11,806 bases of DNA from NCBI GenBank assembly GCA_017411945.1, contig JAFQPD010000158.1, forward strand, positions 1 to 11,806. Reading direction: 5' to 3'. The position numbers and the translations under genes were made by a program. Positions 5,750 to 11,806 of the stretch are shown one piece after another. Positions within the stretch are counted from its first letter, which is position 1, and each line of letters begins with the position of its first letter. This DNA is from Mailhella sp. (GTDB lineage Bacteria; Desulfobacterota; Desulfovibrionia; Desulfovibrionales; Desulfovibrionaceae). The notes under the pieces were generated by a model. That model was not told where the DNA came from and searched no databases. It saw only the letters and a program-made list of their open reading frames with translations.

Positions 5750-6045
5750 CATTCCTTCTTCATATAATTCCCAAACAATTCCTGCACGAAGAGCTTCACG
5801 GCCTCCGCGCCCTCCTTCGCGTACCACTTGAGCGGGTGCGGCAGGAGCAGGGCCGCCGCCAGCGCCGCCACAAGGAGCACCGCCACGGCCTGCAGGAGCA
5901 CGGCAAGGGCCATGCAGGCCACGGCCGCGGCGAGCACGGCGCAGAGGGCCACGGCAAGGCCGCGCCGGGCGCGATGCAGGAAGCCGGGCTTCTCCGCCCC
6001 AGCCTCCGCGCCGGAAGCGCACGCTATGCGGGAATCTTCATTCAT
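5749..6045 (-). CDS. Small membrane protein, last gene of the metal-ATPase operon (98 aa)
   Basis: I do not recognise a family. Residues 1-28 are polar and end in HRARR; residues 30-68 are an almost unbroken alanine/leucine/valine hydrophobic stretch, enough for two tight membrane passes. The amphipathic tail contains KWYAKEGAEAVKLFVQELFG. The ATG at 6045 overlaps the previous gene's TGA as TGATG, so translation is probably coupled; an adjacent GTG at 6048 is less likely. AGGAAG lies about 8 nt upstream. Its place as the fourth gene suggests an accessory membrane role with the ATPase. Ferrosome operons in some bacteria have extra small genes, but equivalence is not shown. Confidence 0.72.
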   Translation of the reverse strand: MNEDSRIACASGAEAGAEKPGFLHRARRGLAVALCAVLAAAVACMALAVLLQAVAVLLVAALAAALLLPHPLKWYAKEGAEAVKLFVQELFGNYMKKE

Positions 6046-6563
6046 CACAGGCTCTTCCTGTGGGCGATGAGATGCTGGAGCACGCCGCTCACGAACACGC
6101 CGCCGGCCGCCGTATGCACGGCGCGGCTGCCCAGGGGCAGGGCCGCCAGCGAGGCGATGAGCGAGACCAGCATGGCGCGGTCGACGAACTTCGTGGTGCT
6201 TCGGCGGGTGAGGAAGCCGAGGAGCTCGTCCACGGGAGCGCAGGCTTTGCAGGACTTGCGGGGAGCGGCTTCGCCCTCTGCGCCTTCGGCAGTTTCGGCA
6301 ACCGGAGCTTCCTCTCCGTTCAGGCCGGGGATGAAGGCCGCGCCCTGCTCCGCCAGCTCGAGGAGCTGTTCGCGGGTGAGCTTTTCCGCATCATAATAGA
6401 TGAGCAGGGAGCCGGTGAGAGGATTGGCCTGCACGGCGGTGATGCCGTCCACGCCGCCCACCACAGTGCAGACGAGCTCGGCCGTGGCCTTGTCTTTCAG
6501 CGCAGGGTGGCGCAGACGGACGCGGCCGTCCACAAAGCTGGTGATGCAGTCAACGATAGACAT
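6045..6563 (-). CDS. HMA-like domain membrane protein (FezC-like)
   Basis: This 172-aa protein has an N-terminal HMA_2-like domain at about 1-75, with a FVDGRVRLRHP segment (10-20) that parallels the RIPGRARLR segment of the neighbouring ATPase. A low-complexity acidic linker (about 83-101) and a CKAC motif (105-108) follow. Two C-terminal hydrophobic segments (about 128-145 and 148-165) anchor it, ending HLIAHRKSL. Ferrosome operons encode an HMA-domain protein, FezC, with a comparable GRxRxR segment, so this is a likely FezC-like protein. That assignment rests on memory of the family and context. The ATG overlaps the ATPase stop (TGATG) with GGAGG 6 nt upstream, showing coupled translation. 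The CxxC pair could bind metal; the N-terminal domain lacks the classical CxxC of copper chaperones. Confidence 0.72.
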   Translation of the reverse strand: MSIVDCITSFVDGRVRLRHPALKDKATAELVCTVVGGVDGITAVQANPLTGSLLIYYDAEKLTREQLLELAEQGAAFIPGLNGEEAPVAETAEGAEGEAAPRKSCKACAPVDELLGFLTRRSTTKFVDRAMLVSLIASLAALPLGSRAVHTAAGGVFVSGVLQHLIAHRKSL

Positions 6564-8656
6564 CAGCGACCTCCGAGTGTGGGACGCATGGCGTTCAGCG
6601 AAACGCCCAGCGTGGTGAGATTGTGGAGCACGGCGGAAAGGCCGGGCTGTATCATGCCGATGAGGCCGCCCGCGAGGAAGAGCGAGTTCAGGCCCATGGT
6701 GGCCACGAAGTTGCCGTGTATGCGGCGCATGGTGCCGCGGCCCAGTTCCAGCGCGGTGACGAGCTCGTTCAGCGAGCCGCCCATGAGCACCACGTCGGCC
6801 ACTTCGCGGGCAAGGTCGGAGCCGTCGCGCAGGGTCACGCCCACGTCGGCGCAGGAAAGGGCCGGAGAGTCGTTGATGCCGTCGCCCAGCATGAGCACGG
6901 TGCGCCCGGCGTCCTTGAGTTCCTGCACCACGCGGGCCTTGTCTTCGGGAAGGACCTGGGAGCGGTACTCGGTGATGCCGAGGCTGTCGGCCACGGCGCG
7001 GGCCGTGCGCTCGTCGTCGCCGGTGAGCATCATGACATGGGGCACGCCCATCTCGCGCAGGCGGGCGATGAGGGCCGCGCTTTCGGGGCGCACCGGATCG
7101 CGCATGGCTATCATGCCTTCGAGCCTGCCTTCCACGGCGAGGTAGAGCAGGGAATAGCCCTGGCGGGCGAGGTCGGAAATGGTCTCTTCCATGCAGGAGA
7201 CGTCCACGCCCTCGTCCTGAGAGATGTAGTGGCGGCTGCCGAGGAGCACGCGCTTGCCGCGCCACATGGAGGCTATGCCGTGCGCCACCACATACTCGAC
7301 CTCGGCATGCTCTTCGGCGTGCTGGAGGCCGCGCTCTTCGGCGCAGTGCACCACGGCCTTGGCCACGGGATGCGGGAAATGCTCCTCAAGGCAGGCGGCA
7401 AGGCGCAGCACTTCATCCTCATCCTGCACGGCTTCCGCGCCGGGCACGGGGATGACCTGCGCCACCTCGGGGCGGGACTGCGTGAGCGTGCCGGTCTTGT
7501 CGAAGACCACGGTGTCCACGCGGGCGAGGCTTTCGAGGAAGCGGCCGCCCTTGACCATGACCTTGCGGCCCACGCCCTCGTTCATGGCGGAGAGTATGGC
7601 CAGCGGCGTGGCGAGGCGCAGGGCGCAGGAATAGTCCACGAGAAGGACAGAGGCCGCGCGGGCGAGGTTGCGCGTGGCGAGGAAGACGAGCCCTGCCAGC
7701 GCAAAGGTGAAGGGCACGGCGCGGTCGGCCAGCTTTTCGTAGCGGGCCTGTATGCCGGCCTTGAGCTGTTCGGAATTCTCCACGAAGCGCACTATCTGCT
7801 GCATGCGCGTGTCGCGGCCTATGCTCGTGGGCCGGATGAATATCTCGCCGGCCTCCACCACGGTGCCCGCGTACACGGAAGAGCCCGCGGTGCGCATCAC
7901 GCCGAGGGCCTCGCCCGTGAGCGAGGATTCGTTCACCGAGGCCGTGCCTTCCGCAACCACGCCGTCCACGGGGATGACAGTGCCGTCGCGCACGGTCACG
8001 AGGTCGCTTTCCGCGAGGTCCTGGAAGGGGATGAGCATGTCCACGTCGTCGCGGCGCACCCACACCTTGTCGGCCTGCAGGGCCAGATGCGAGGCGAGGT
8101 TCTCCAGCGACTTCTTCTGCGTGTAGCGTTCCAGCGAGTCGCCGAAGCCGAGCAGGAGCGTGAGCAGGCCCACGGTGCGGAAGTCGCGCCGAAGGAGAGA
8201 GATGGCGATGGCCGTGCCGTCCAGCGCGTCCACGTCCAGCCGCCCGCGGCGCAGGGAATCCCAGCAGCGCTTCAGGTAAGGCGTGGAGGCGCGGAAGGCG
8301 TTCACCACGTTCACGGCAAAGGGAAGGATGGGCCGCAGGAAAAGGTAGCGGAAGAAGGGAAAGAGGCTGGGCGGGCCGTCTTCGCCCTGCGGCTGGGCAG
8401 GGGCGGGAACGTAGCGTTCGGGCTCGCCGCCAAGGAGCTGGTCGGCGCAGTTCAGGAGCTGGCAGGCGGCCGCGAGCACGGCCTCGTCGCTGTAGAGCAG
8501 GAGCACGCTGCCCACGCGGGGATTCACGCGCACGCCTTCCACGCCTTCGATGCCGTAAAGGCCGTCGGCAAGGGTGTTGGCCGTGCGCAGGCCGAAGGCG
8601 CGTTCAGCGCGAAGGCGGGCTCGGCCGGGGATGCGGTGTATCAGGGCGAATTTCAT
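6563..8656 (-). CDS. fezB: P1B-type heavy-metal-translocating ATPase (FezB/P1B-6-like)
   Basis: This 697-aa protein has all core P-type ATPase motifs: SLTGEA (245-250), phosphorylation site DKTGT (386-390, D386), HP (429-430), MLTGDD (543-548) and GDGINDSPAL (591-600). The N-terminus has a cysteine-poor HMA_2-like domain opening HRIPGRARLR (7-16) instead of a CxxC metal-binding domain. The transmembrane metal motif is DYSCALRLATP (341-351): SCA replaces the CPC of copper/zinc pumps. These traits fit the P1B-6 group, which includes FezB, the pump needed to form iron-filled ferrosomes in Desulfovibrio magneticus. Flanking genes (GxxxG small protein, HMA-domain membrane protein) match a fez layout. 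A manganese, zinc or other-metal exporter is the alternative. ACGGAG precedes the ATG. Confidence 0.85.
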   Translation of the reverse strand: MKFALIHRIPGRARLRAERAFGLRTANTLADGLYGIEGVEGVRVNPRVGSVLLLYSDEAVLAAACQLLNCADQLLGGEPERYVPAPAQPQGEDGPPSLFPFFRYLFLRPILPFAVNVVNAFRASTPYLKRCWDSLRRGRLDVDALDGTAIAISLLRRDFRTVGLLTLLLGFGDSLERYTQKKSLENLASHLALQADKVWVRRDDVDMLIPFQDLAESDLVTVRDGTVIPVDGVVAEGTASVNESSLTGEALGVMRTAGSSVYAGTVVEAGEIFIRPTSIGRDTRMQQIVRFVENSEQLKAGIQARYEKLADRAVPFTFALAGLVFLATRNLARAASVLLVDYSCALRLATPLAILSAMNEGVGRKVMVKGGRFLESLARVDTVVFDKTGTLTQSRPEVAQVIPVPGAEAVQDEDEVLRLAACLEEHFPHPVAKAVVHCAEERGLQHAEEHAEVEYVVAHGIASMWRGKRVLLGSRHYISQDEGVDVSCMEETISDLARQGYSLLYLAVEGRLEGMIAMRDPVRPESAALIARLREMGVPHVMMLTGDDERTARAVADSLGITEYRSQVLPEDKARVVQELKDAGRTVLMLGDGINDSPALSCADVGVTLRDGSDLAREVADVVLMGGSLNELVTALELGRGTMRRIHGNFVATMGLNSLFLAGGLIGMIQPGLSAVLHNLTTLGVSLNAMRPTLGGR

Positions 8657-8708
8657 GCTGGCTCCGTAACGCTGATTGAAGCTGTTATGATGCAGGAGGG
8701 AAAAAGGG

Positions 8709-8772
8709 GAGACGCCGGGCCTCAGCTGAGGCTCAGAGGAGAAGCGAACCGGGCCGCAAGCTCCGGCGTCTC
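8709..8772 (-). terminator. Intra-operon terminator or attenuator before the ATPase gene
   Basis: On the minus strand a perfect 10-bp inverted repeat (GAGACGCCGG with CCGGCGTCTC, plus 8709-8718 and 8763-8772) encloses 44 nt that contain a 14-nt palindrome at 8719-8732. It is followed by CCCTTTTTCCC. A further GGGGCGG/CCGCCCC hairpin (8781-8799) sits 14 nt after the upstream gene's stop. It lies between the first gene and the ATPase gene, so it may lower expression of the downstream genes relative to the first. Confidence 0.6.
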
Positions 8773-8812
8773 GGCAGGGAGGGGCGGGCAGGCCGCCCCG
8801 GCAGAAGGAAAA

Positions 8813-9064
8813 TTACGCTTCGGCTTCGGGCTGGGCCTTGCGCTGTTCGGAAGCGGCGCGGGCTTCGGCCACCATGTCTTCCACGTCTTCGCGCACGGCG
8901 TCGGCCTTGGCGAGGACGGCGTCCTTCACTTCGAGGCCGCGGCTGATGAGGTCGGTCGCGAGGGGCTTGAGGTCGAGCTTGCCGCGGGAAACGGCAACGG
9001 CGCCGATGGCGCCAAGGGCGACGCCGCCAAGGAAGAAGAGGCCATACTTCAGATTGCTGTTCAT
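8813..9064 (-). CDS. Small GxxxG membrane protein, first gene of the metal-ATPase operon (FezA-like / DUF6110-like)
   Basis: This 83-aa protein opens MNSNLKYGLFFLGGVALGAI, giving one membrane helix (about 7-25) with a GGVALGAIG run of small-residue spacing, which favours helix packing. A cytoplasmic amphipathic helical region rich in K, D and A follows (about 35-75). Such one-pass YtxH-like or DUF6110-like proteins are common beside P1B ATPases of this type, and a GxxxG-bearing small protein occurs in ferrosome operons. The exact family is uncertain. The ATG at 9064 follows GGGGGATCTC; a longer frame reaching 9298 lacks a ribosome binding site and would start inside the hairpin-rich leader, so I reject it. 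The ATPase gene follows after a 156-nt gap with a terminator-like structure. Confidence 0.75.
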   Translation of the reverse strand: MNSNLKYGLFFLGGVALGAIGAVAVSRGKLDLKPLATDLISRGLEVKDAVLAKADAVREDVEDMVAEARAASEQRKAQPEAEA

Positions 9065-9118
9065 GAGATCCCCCGATGCGCAGGCCTGGCCTGCGGCTTT
9101 GTTCTGGATGGGCATGGC

Positions 9119-9155
9119 AAGCATGCTTTGCTTCAAAATAGCATGACATCCATGC
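9119..9155 (-). promoter_or_regulatory. Pair of GCATG inverted repeats in the operon leader
   Basis: A 10-nt palindrome AAGCATGCTT (9119-9128) and a 5-5-5 inverted repeat GCATG-ACATC-CATGC (9141-9155) share the GCATG half-site. They lie 55-90 nt before the first fez-like start codon, next to an AT-rich stretch (9161-9173). A further 8-bp hairpin CGCAGGCC/GGCCTGCG (9079-9095) is closer to the gene. They could be binding sites for a second regulator or RNA structure. Confidence 0.35.
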
Positions 9156-9273
9156 GATGTTAAATATTTTTTGTGAAATCGACTTCCACTTTCCCGCTTC
9201 CCGCCCGATACGTTTTCTGCCGGAAAAACGCCTCGGCGGCCGCAGGGCGGAGAAAGGGCCCCGGACAAAAGAC

Positions 9274-9292
9274 GCCCCGCAAAAAGCGGGGC
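9274..9292 (-). terminator. GC hairpin early in the operon leader
   Basis: GCCCCGC and GCGGGGC form a 7-bp perfect stem with a 5-nt homopolymer loop, followed on the minus strand by GTCTTTTG. No minus-strand gene ends here, so it would sit about 25 nt into the leader of the predicted fez-like transcript. It may be an attenuator or a 5'-end stabiliser. On the plus strand no T-run follows. Confidence 0.4.
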
Positions 9293-9323
9293 AATCACAC
9301 GTCAGGGCTGTTCCGTATGCGCC

Positions 9324-9352
9324 AATCTAATGAAATAGAATTTCAATGTCAA
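9324..9352 (-). promoter_or_regulatory. Promoter of the fez-like operon with an internal Fur-like operator
   Basis: On the minus strand TTGACA (plus 9347-9352) and TAGATT (plus 9324-9329) are 17 nt apart. The spacer contains TGAAAT-AGA-ATTTCA (9331-9345), a 6-3-6 inverted repeat close to the TGAAAATnATTTTCA type of Fur box I recall for Desulfovibrio-like bacteria. A second AT-rich patch with two ATTTTC direct repeats (9368-9373, 9378-9383) lies just upstream of the -35. A Fur-type repressor bound in the spacer would block transcription when iron is plentiful. Confidence 0.6.
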
Positions 9353-9475
9353 CCTAAAAAGAAATCCATTTTCAATTATTTTCCCTGCCGTTCCCTTTTC
9401 CGCCGCCCTCCGCCCTGCCCTCTTGCCACAGCCCGCACACAGGTGTACCTTTCCAGAAAAAAAGGAGATACTCCC

Positions 9476-9886
9476 ATGCCTACTATCAGAGAGACGTACC
9501 TCGGCGACCTCCGCGTGGAATGCGAGCACATCGCTTCCGGCACCAAGATCATCACCGATGCCCCTGTGGACAATCAGGGCAAGGGCGAAGCCTTCTCCCC
9601 CACCGACCTCTGCGCCACGGCCCTCGGCGCCTGCGCCATGACCATCATGGGCATCTGGGCCAAGAAGAACGGCGTGGACATCGTGGGCACGGCCGTGGAA
9701 GTGACCAAGCACATGAGCGCATCCCCCCGCCGCATCGGCAAGGTGGAAGTCATCTTCAGCATGCCCGCCAAGGGCTACGACGAAGCGCAGAAGCAGGCTC
9801 TCGTGGATGCCGTGATGGGCTGCCCCGTGAAGCTCTCCCTGCATCCCGACATCGAGCTGGACTTCACGTTCAACTGGGCTGAGTAA
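9476..9886 (+). CDS. OsmC-family protein
   Basis: This 136-aa protein has the OsmC/Ohr fold pattern: GKGEAFSPTDLCATALGACAM (approached as two blocks, 35-45 and 46-55), giving C53 as the probable peroxidatic cysteine, and GCPVKLSLHPDIEL (115-128) with C116 as the partner. Family members reduce organic hydroperoxides or act in redox or sulfur stress. The short protein most resembles the general OsmC subgroup rather than classical Ohr, so the substrate is uncertain. The extra C46 is noted. AAAGGAGA lies 8 nt from the ATG. It is divergent from the fez-like operon and shares its regulatory region, so iron or oxidative-stress co-regulation is possible. It ends in its own strong terminator. Confidence 0.88.
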   Translation: MPTIRETYLGDLRVECEHIASGTKIITDAPVDNQGKGEAFSPTDLCATALGACAMTIMGIWAKKNGVDIVGTAVEVTKHMSASPRRIGKVEVIFSMPAKGYDEAQKQALVDAVMGCPVKLSLHPDIELDFTFNWAE

Positions 9887-9892
9887 CAGCAA

Positions 9893-9935
9893 GACCTCGG
9901 ACTGACGATGCTGCCGGCTCCGAGGTCTTTTTTTT
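9893..9935 (+). terminator. Intrinsic terminator of the OsmC-family gene
   Basis: GACCTCGG (9893-9900) pairs perfectly with CCGAGGTC (9920-9927), followed by eight T residues. It begins 7 nt after the stop codon. Confidence 0.93.
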
Positions 9936-9960
9936 CGGCTGAGAGCGTCAGGGCTTGCCT

Positions 9961-10271
9961 CGTTGGGAAAAAGGCAGTGCCGCTCAGAGATGTTGCTCTT
10001 TGGACGACAGCTCCCGGCACGGGATATCTTGGATTCCCTTTCGGGAATCCGCTGTCAGGACCAGAGCCTCGTTCCGCTCTAGAGCCGCGCGAGCTTTCGC
10101 TCTTCTCGCGTCTCTTTCGCTCCTCTGCGTCAGTTGACCACCAGATGACGCCAGCCTAGTTCGTGCCGCTCTTTCGGGCTTGCGCCCTTTCGCGGCACTC
10201 ACTGGCGGCCTGGCTGTTCGCGCTCCCTCTGGTCGCGCTCATCCCTTGCGCATCTCGCCGCGCCGGACTGC
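9961..10271 (+). repeat. Structured dispersed repeat / candidate ncRNA, copy B (311 nt)
   Basis: Colinear with copy A (3326-3637) from CGTTGGG to GCGCCGGACTGC. The fold is kept but several paired bases are exchanged: hairpin GGATTCCC/GGGAATCC (10031-10038/10043-10050) with loop TTTC; CGCG/CGCG (10086-10089/10107-10110) enclosing GAGC/GCTC; and GTGCCGC/GCGGCAC (10163-10169/10192-10198) enclosing GGGC/GCCC with loop TTGC. The central block is the best conserved. The stretch at about 10216-10255 has diverged most and does not form copy A's GTCGG/CCGAC pairing. It starts 26 nt after a strong terminator and ends about 100 nt before the MATE gene, so it could be transcribed on its own or as part of that gene's leader. 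The remaining nucleotides to 10373 show only a short GTAC/GTAC inverted repeat. Confidence 0.8.
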
Positions 10272-10373
10272 ATCAGGGAAAGCTGAGCTTCGGATCGAGC
10301 GAAAAGCAGCACCTTTAGAACCTCGTACTGCGCTCCGTACACATCAAACTGTGCCGAACTAGAAGAAGGCATT

Positions 10374-11741
10374 ATGGCAGGCAGCAATCACATCAACATG
10401 CTCGAAGGGCCCATTTTCGGCAGGCTCCTGCTCTTCGCCCTGCCGCTGGCCCTGAGCAGCATGCTCCAGCAGCTCTTCAACTCGGCCGACATGGCCGTGG
10501 TGGGCCACTTCGCCGGAAAGCAGGCCATGGCCGCCGTGGGCGGGAACAGCGCCGTCATCAACCTGCTGGTGAACCTTTTCGTGGGCCTTTCCATAGGCTC
10601 GAACGTGGTCATCGCCGCCTGCGTGGGCCGCAGGAAGGCGGAACAGGCCAGCGAAGCCGTGCATACCTCCATGGCCCTGGCCCTGTGGAGCGGCATGTTC
10701 CTCATGTTCGCGGGCATCTTCGCGGCGCGGCCCATACTCCTGCTCACGAGCGTGCCGCCCGACGTGCTGGACCTCGCCGTCACCTATCTGCAGCTCTATT
10801 TCCTCGGCATGCCCTTCATCATGCTCTACAACTTCGGCGCGGCCGTGCTCCGAAGCGTGGGCGACACGCGCAGGCCGCTCTGGATACTGGTGGCGGCCGG
10901 CGTGGTCAACGTGCTCCTGAACCTCGTTCTGGTCATATCCTTCCAGCTCAGCGTGGTGGGCGTAGGCATTGCCACGCTCATTGCCAACGCGCTGAGCGCG
11001 GCCCTGATACTGCGCTGCCTCATGCAGGAAGAAGACATGATACGCCTCGACCTGCGCCGCCTGCGCATAAGCCGCCAGCACCTTTCCCGCATGGTGAAGA
11101 TAGGCGCGCCCGCAGGCCTGCAGGGCGTGGTGTTCTCGCTTTCCAACGTGTTCATACAGGCGGGCATCAACGGCTTCGGCTCCAGCGCCATAGCCGGTTC
11201 GGCCACCGCGCTGAACTTCGAGTTCTATTCCTATTTCCTCATCGCCGCCTTCGGGCAGGCCGCCGTGACCTTCACCAGCCAGAATTACGCCTCCTGCCAG
11301 TTCGACCGCTGCGACCGCGTGTTCCGCATAGCCATGTTCTGGGGGCTCCTGTTCACCGGCGCATCCTGCGCCCTCTTCGCAGGCTTCGCCGAATTCTTCA
11401 CCACGCTCTACATAGCCGACCCGGACGTCATCCCCTGGTCCGTCACCCGCATCCTGCGCGTGGAACGGCACGAATGGCTCATAGCCGTCTATGAAATAGC
11501 CGCCTCCTGCCTGCGCGGCATGGGCGTCTCGCTCCTGCCCGCCATCATCACCATGCTGGGCACTTGCGTCTTCCGCATCATCTGGATATGCACGGCCTTC
11601 GCCTGGTCCCCCACCTTCGAAACCCTGCTCGACGCCTACCCCATCTCCTGGATAGCCATGGGCGCCGCCATGCTCGCCGCCTACTGGTACATACGCCGCA
11701 AACTCTTCTACCTCAGCGGCGAATGCGTCCCCGAAGAGTAA
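10374..11741 (+). CDS. MATE family multidrug efflux transporter
   Basis: This 455-aa protein is typical in length for a 12-helix MATE transporter, which exports cationic drugs or metabolites using Na+ or H+ gradients. Family features include the N-terminal GPIFGRLLLFALPLALSSML (12-31), QQLFNSADMAVVGHFAG (32-48) with the ADMAVVG block, AAVGGNSAVINLL, and LRSVGDTRRPLWI just before the sixth helix. A second matching half begins at about residue 235 (MVKIGAPAGLQGVVFSLSNV), showing the two-lobe duplication. AGAAGAAGG lies about 5 nt before the ATG. It is a single-gene unit: repeat copy B lies upstream and hairpins follow its stop. It looks intact; the substrate is unknown. Confidence 0.92.
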   Translation: MAGSNHINMLEGPIFGRLLLFALPLALSSMLQQLFNSADMAVVGHFAGKQAMAAVGGNSAVINLLVNLFVGLSIGSNVVIAACVGRRKAEQASEAVHTSMALALWSGMFLMFAGIFAARPILLLTSVPPDVLDLAVTYLQLYFLGMPFIMLYNFGAAVLRSVGDTRRPLWILVAAGVVNVLLNLVLVISFQLSVVGVGIATLIANALSAALILRCLMQEEDMIRLDLRRLRISRQHLSRMVKIGAPAGLQGVVFSLSNVFIQAGINGFGSSAIAGSATALNFEFYSYFLIAAFGQAAVTFTSQNYASCQFDRCDRVFRIAMFWGLLFTGASCALFAGFAEFFTTLYIADPDVIPWSVTRILRVERHEWLIAVYEIAASCLRGMGVSLLPAIITMLGTCVFRIIWICTAFAWSPTFETLLDAYPISWIAMGAAMLAAYWYIRRKLFYLSGECVPEE

Positions 11742-11760
11742 GAGGAAAGATGAGAAAGAT

Positions 11761-11805
11761 GCGGGACGCTGTCCCGCACCCTGTGAGGGGAGATGATCTC
11801 CCCTC
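11761..11805 (+). terminator. Tandem hairpins after the MATE gene
   Basis: GCGGGAC/GTCCCGC (11761-11767 with 11771-11777, 3-nt loop) is followed by GAGGGGAGA/TCTCCCCTC (11785-11793 with 11797-11805, 3-nt loop). The first has no T-run, and the second is cut by the window end, so a T-tract may follow. Together they look like a terminator region. Confidence 0.55.
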
Positions 11806-11806
11806 G

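Noticed and set aside
6623..9163. An 846-codon open frame on the plus strand opposite the ATPase operon
   Set aside because: It is antisense to a protein with all P-type ATPase motifs and translates to H/A/G/E-rich low-complexity sequence, a normal side effect of GC-rich codon bias.
8813..9298. 161-codon version of the first fez-like gene starting at GTG 9298
   Set aside because: There is no ribosome binding site, and the extension runs through a terminator-like hairpin and operator-like repeats. The ATG at 9064 gives a normal small membrane protein.
3326..10271. The repeat as an IscB omega RNA/HEARO, group II intron or CRISPR array
   Set aside because: There is no IscB, TnpB or reverse transcriptase gene nearby, no regular short repeat-spacer units, and I could not match the conserved core of those RNAs.

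Overview
The window is GC-rich, closely packed and strictly anaerobic in flavour. An [FeFe]-hydrogenase maturation locus, an oxygen-labile class I fumarase and a ferrosome-type P1B-ATPase operon together suggest a Desulfovibrionaceae-like anaerobe, possibly gut-associated. That placement is inference from gene content; no rRNA or other taxonomic marker is present.

Layout. On the minus strand, 1-1617 carries the start of a hydG-like radical-SAM maturase (partial at the window edge), a TM1266-family small protein and a DUF169 protein. The plus strand then has a two-subunit class I fumarase/tartrate dehydratase (1893-3306). A secreted cyclophilin (minus, 3778-4356) diverges from a DUF554 membrane protein (plus, 4501-5181). 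A base-poor-in-GC island (5182-5704) holds two overlapping tiny membrane-protein genes with their own promoter and terminator. Convergent to it is a four-gene minus-strand operon (9064-5749): a small GxxxG membrane protein, a P1B-type metal ATPase, an HMA-like membrane protein and another small membrane protein. This set resembles ferrosome (fez) operons, and its predicted promoter contains a Fur-like inverted repeat. An OsmC-family peroxiredoxin-like gene (9476-9886) and a MATE efflux transporter (10374-11741) complete the plus strand.

The most unusual signal is non-coding. A 311-312-nt element occurs twice in the same orientation (3326-3637 and 9961-10271), colinear with almost no net indels. 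The copies differ by compensatory base changes in three separate predicted helices, so a folded RNA (or folded DNA) appears to be what is conserved. A third, internally deleted copy lies inverted at 1686-1752. No known RNA family was recognised.

Together the genes concern anaerobic hydrogen and C4 metabolism, iron handling and stress defence. Two features suggest past or possible rearrangement: the fumarase pair lies between inverted copies of the repeat, and the block from cyclophilin to OsmC lies between direct copies.
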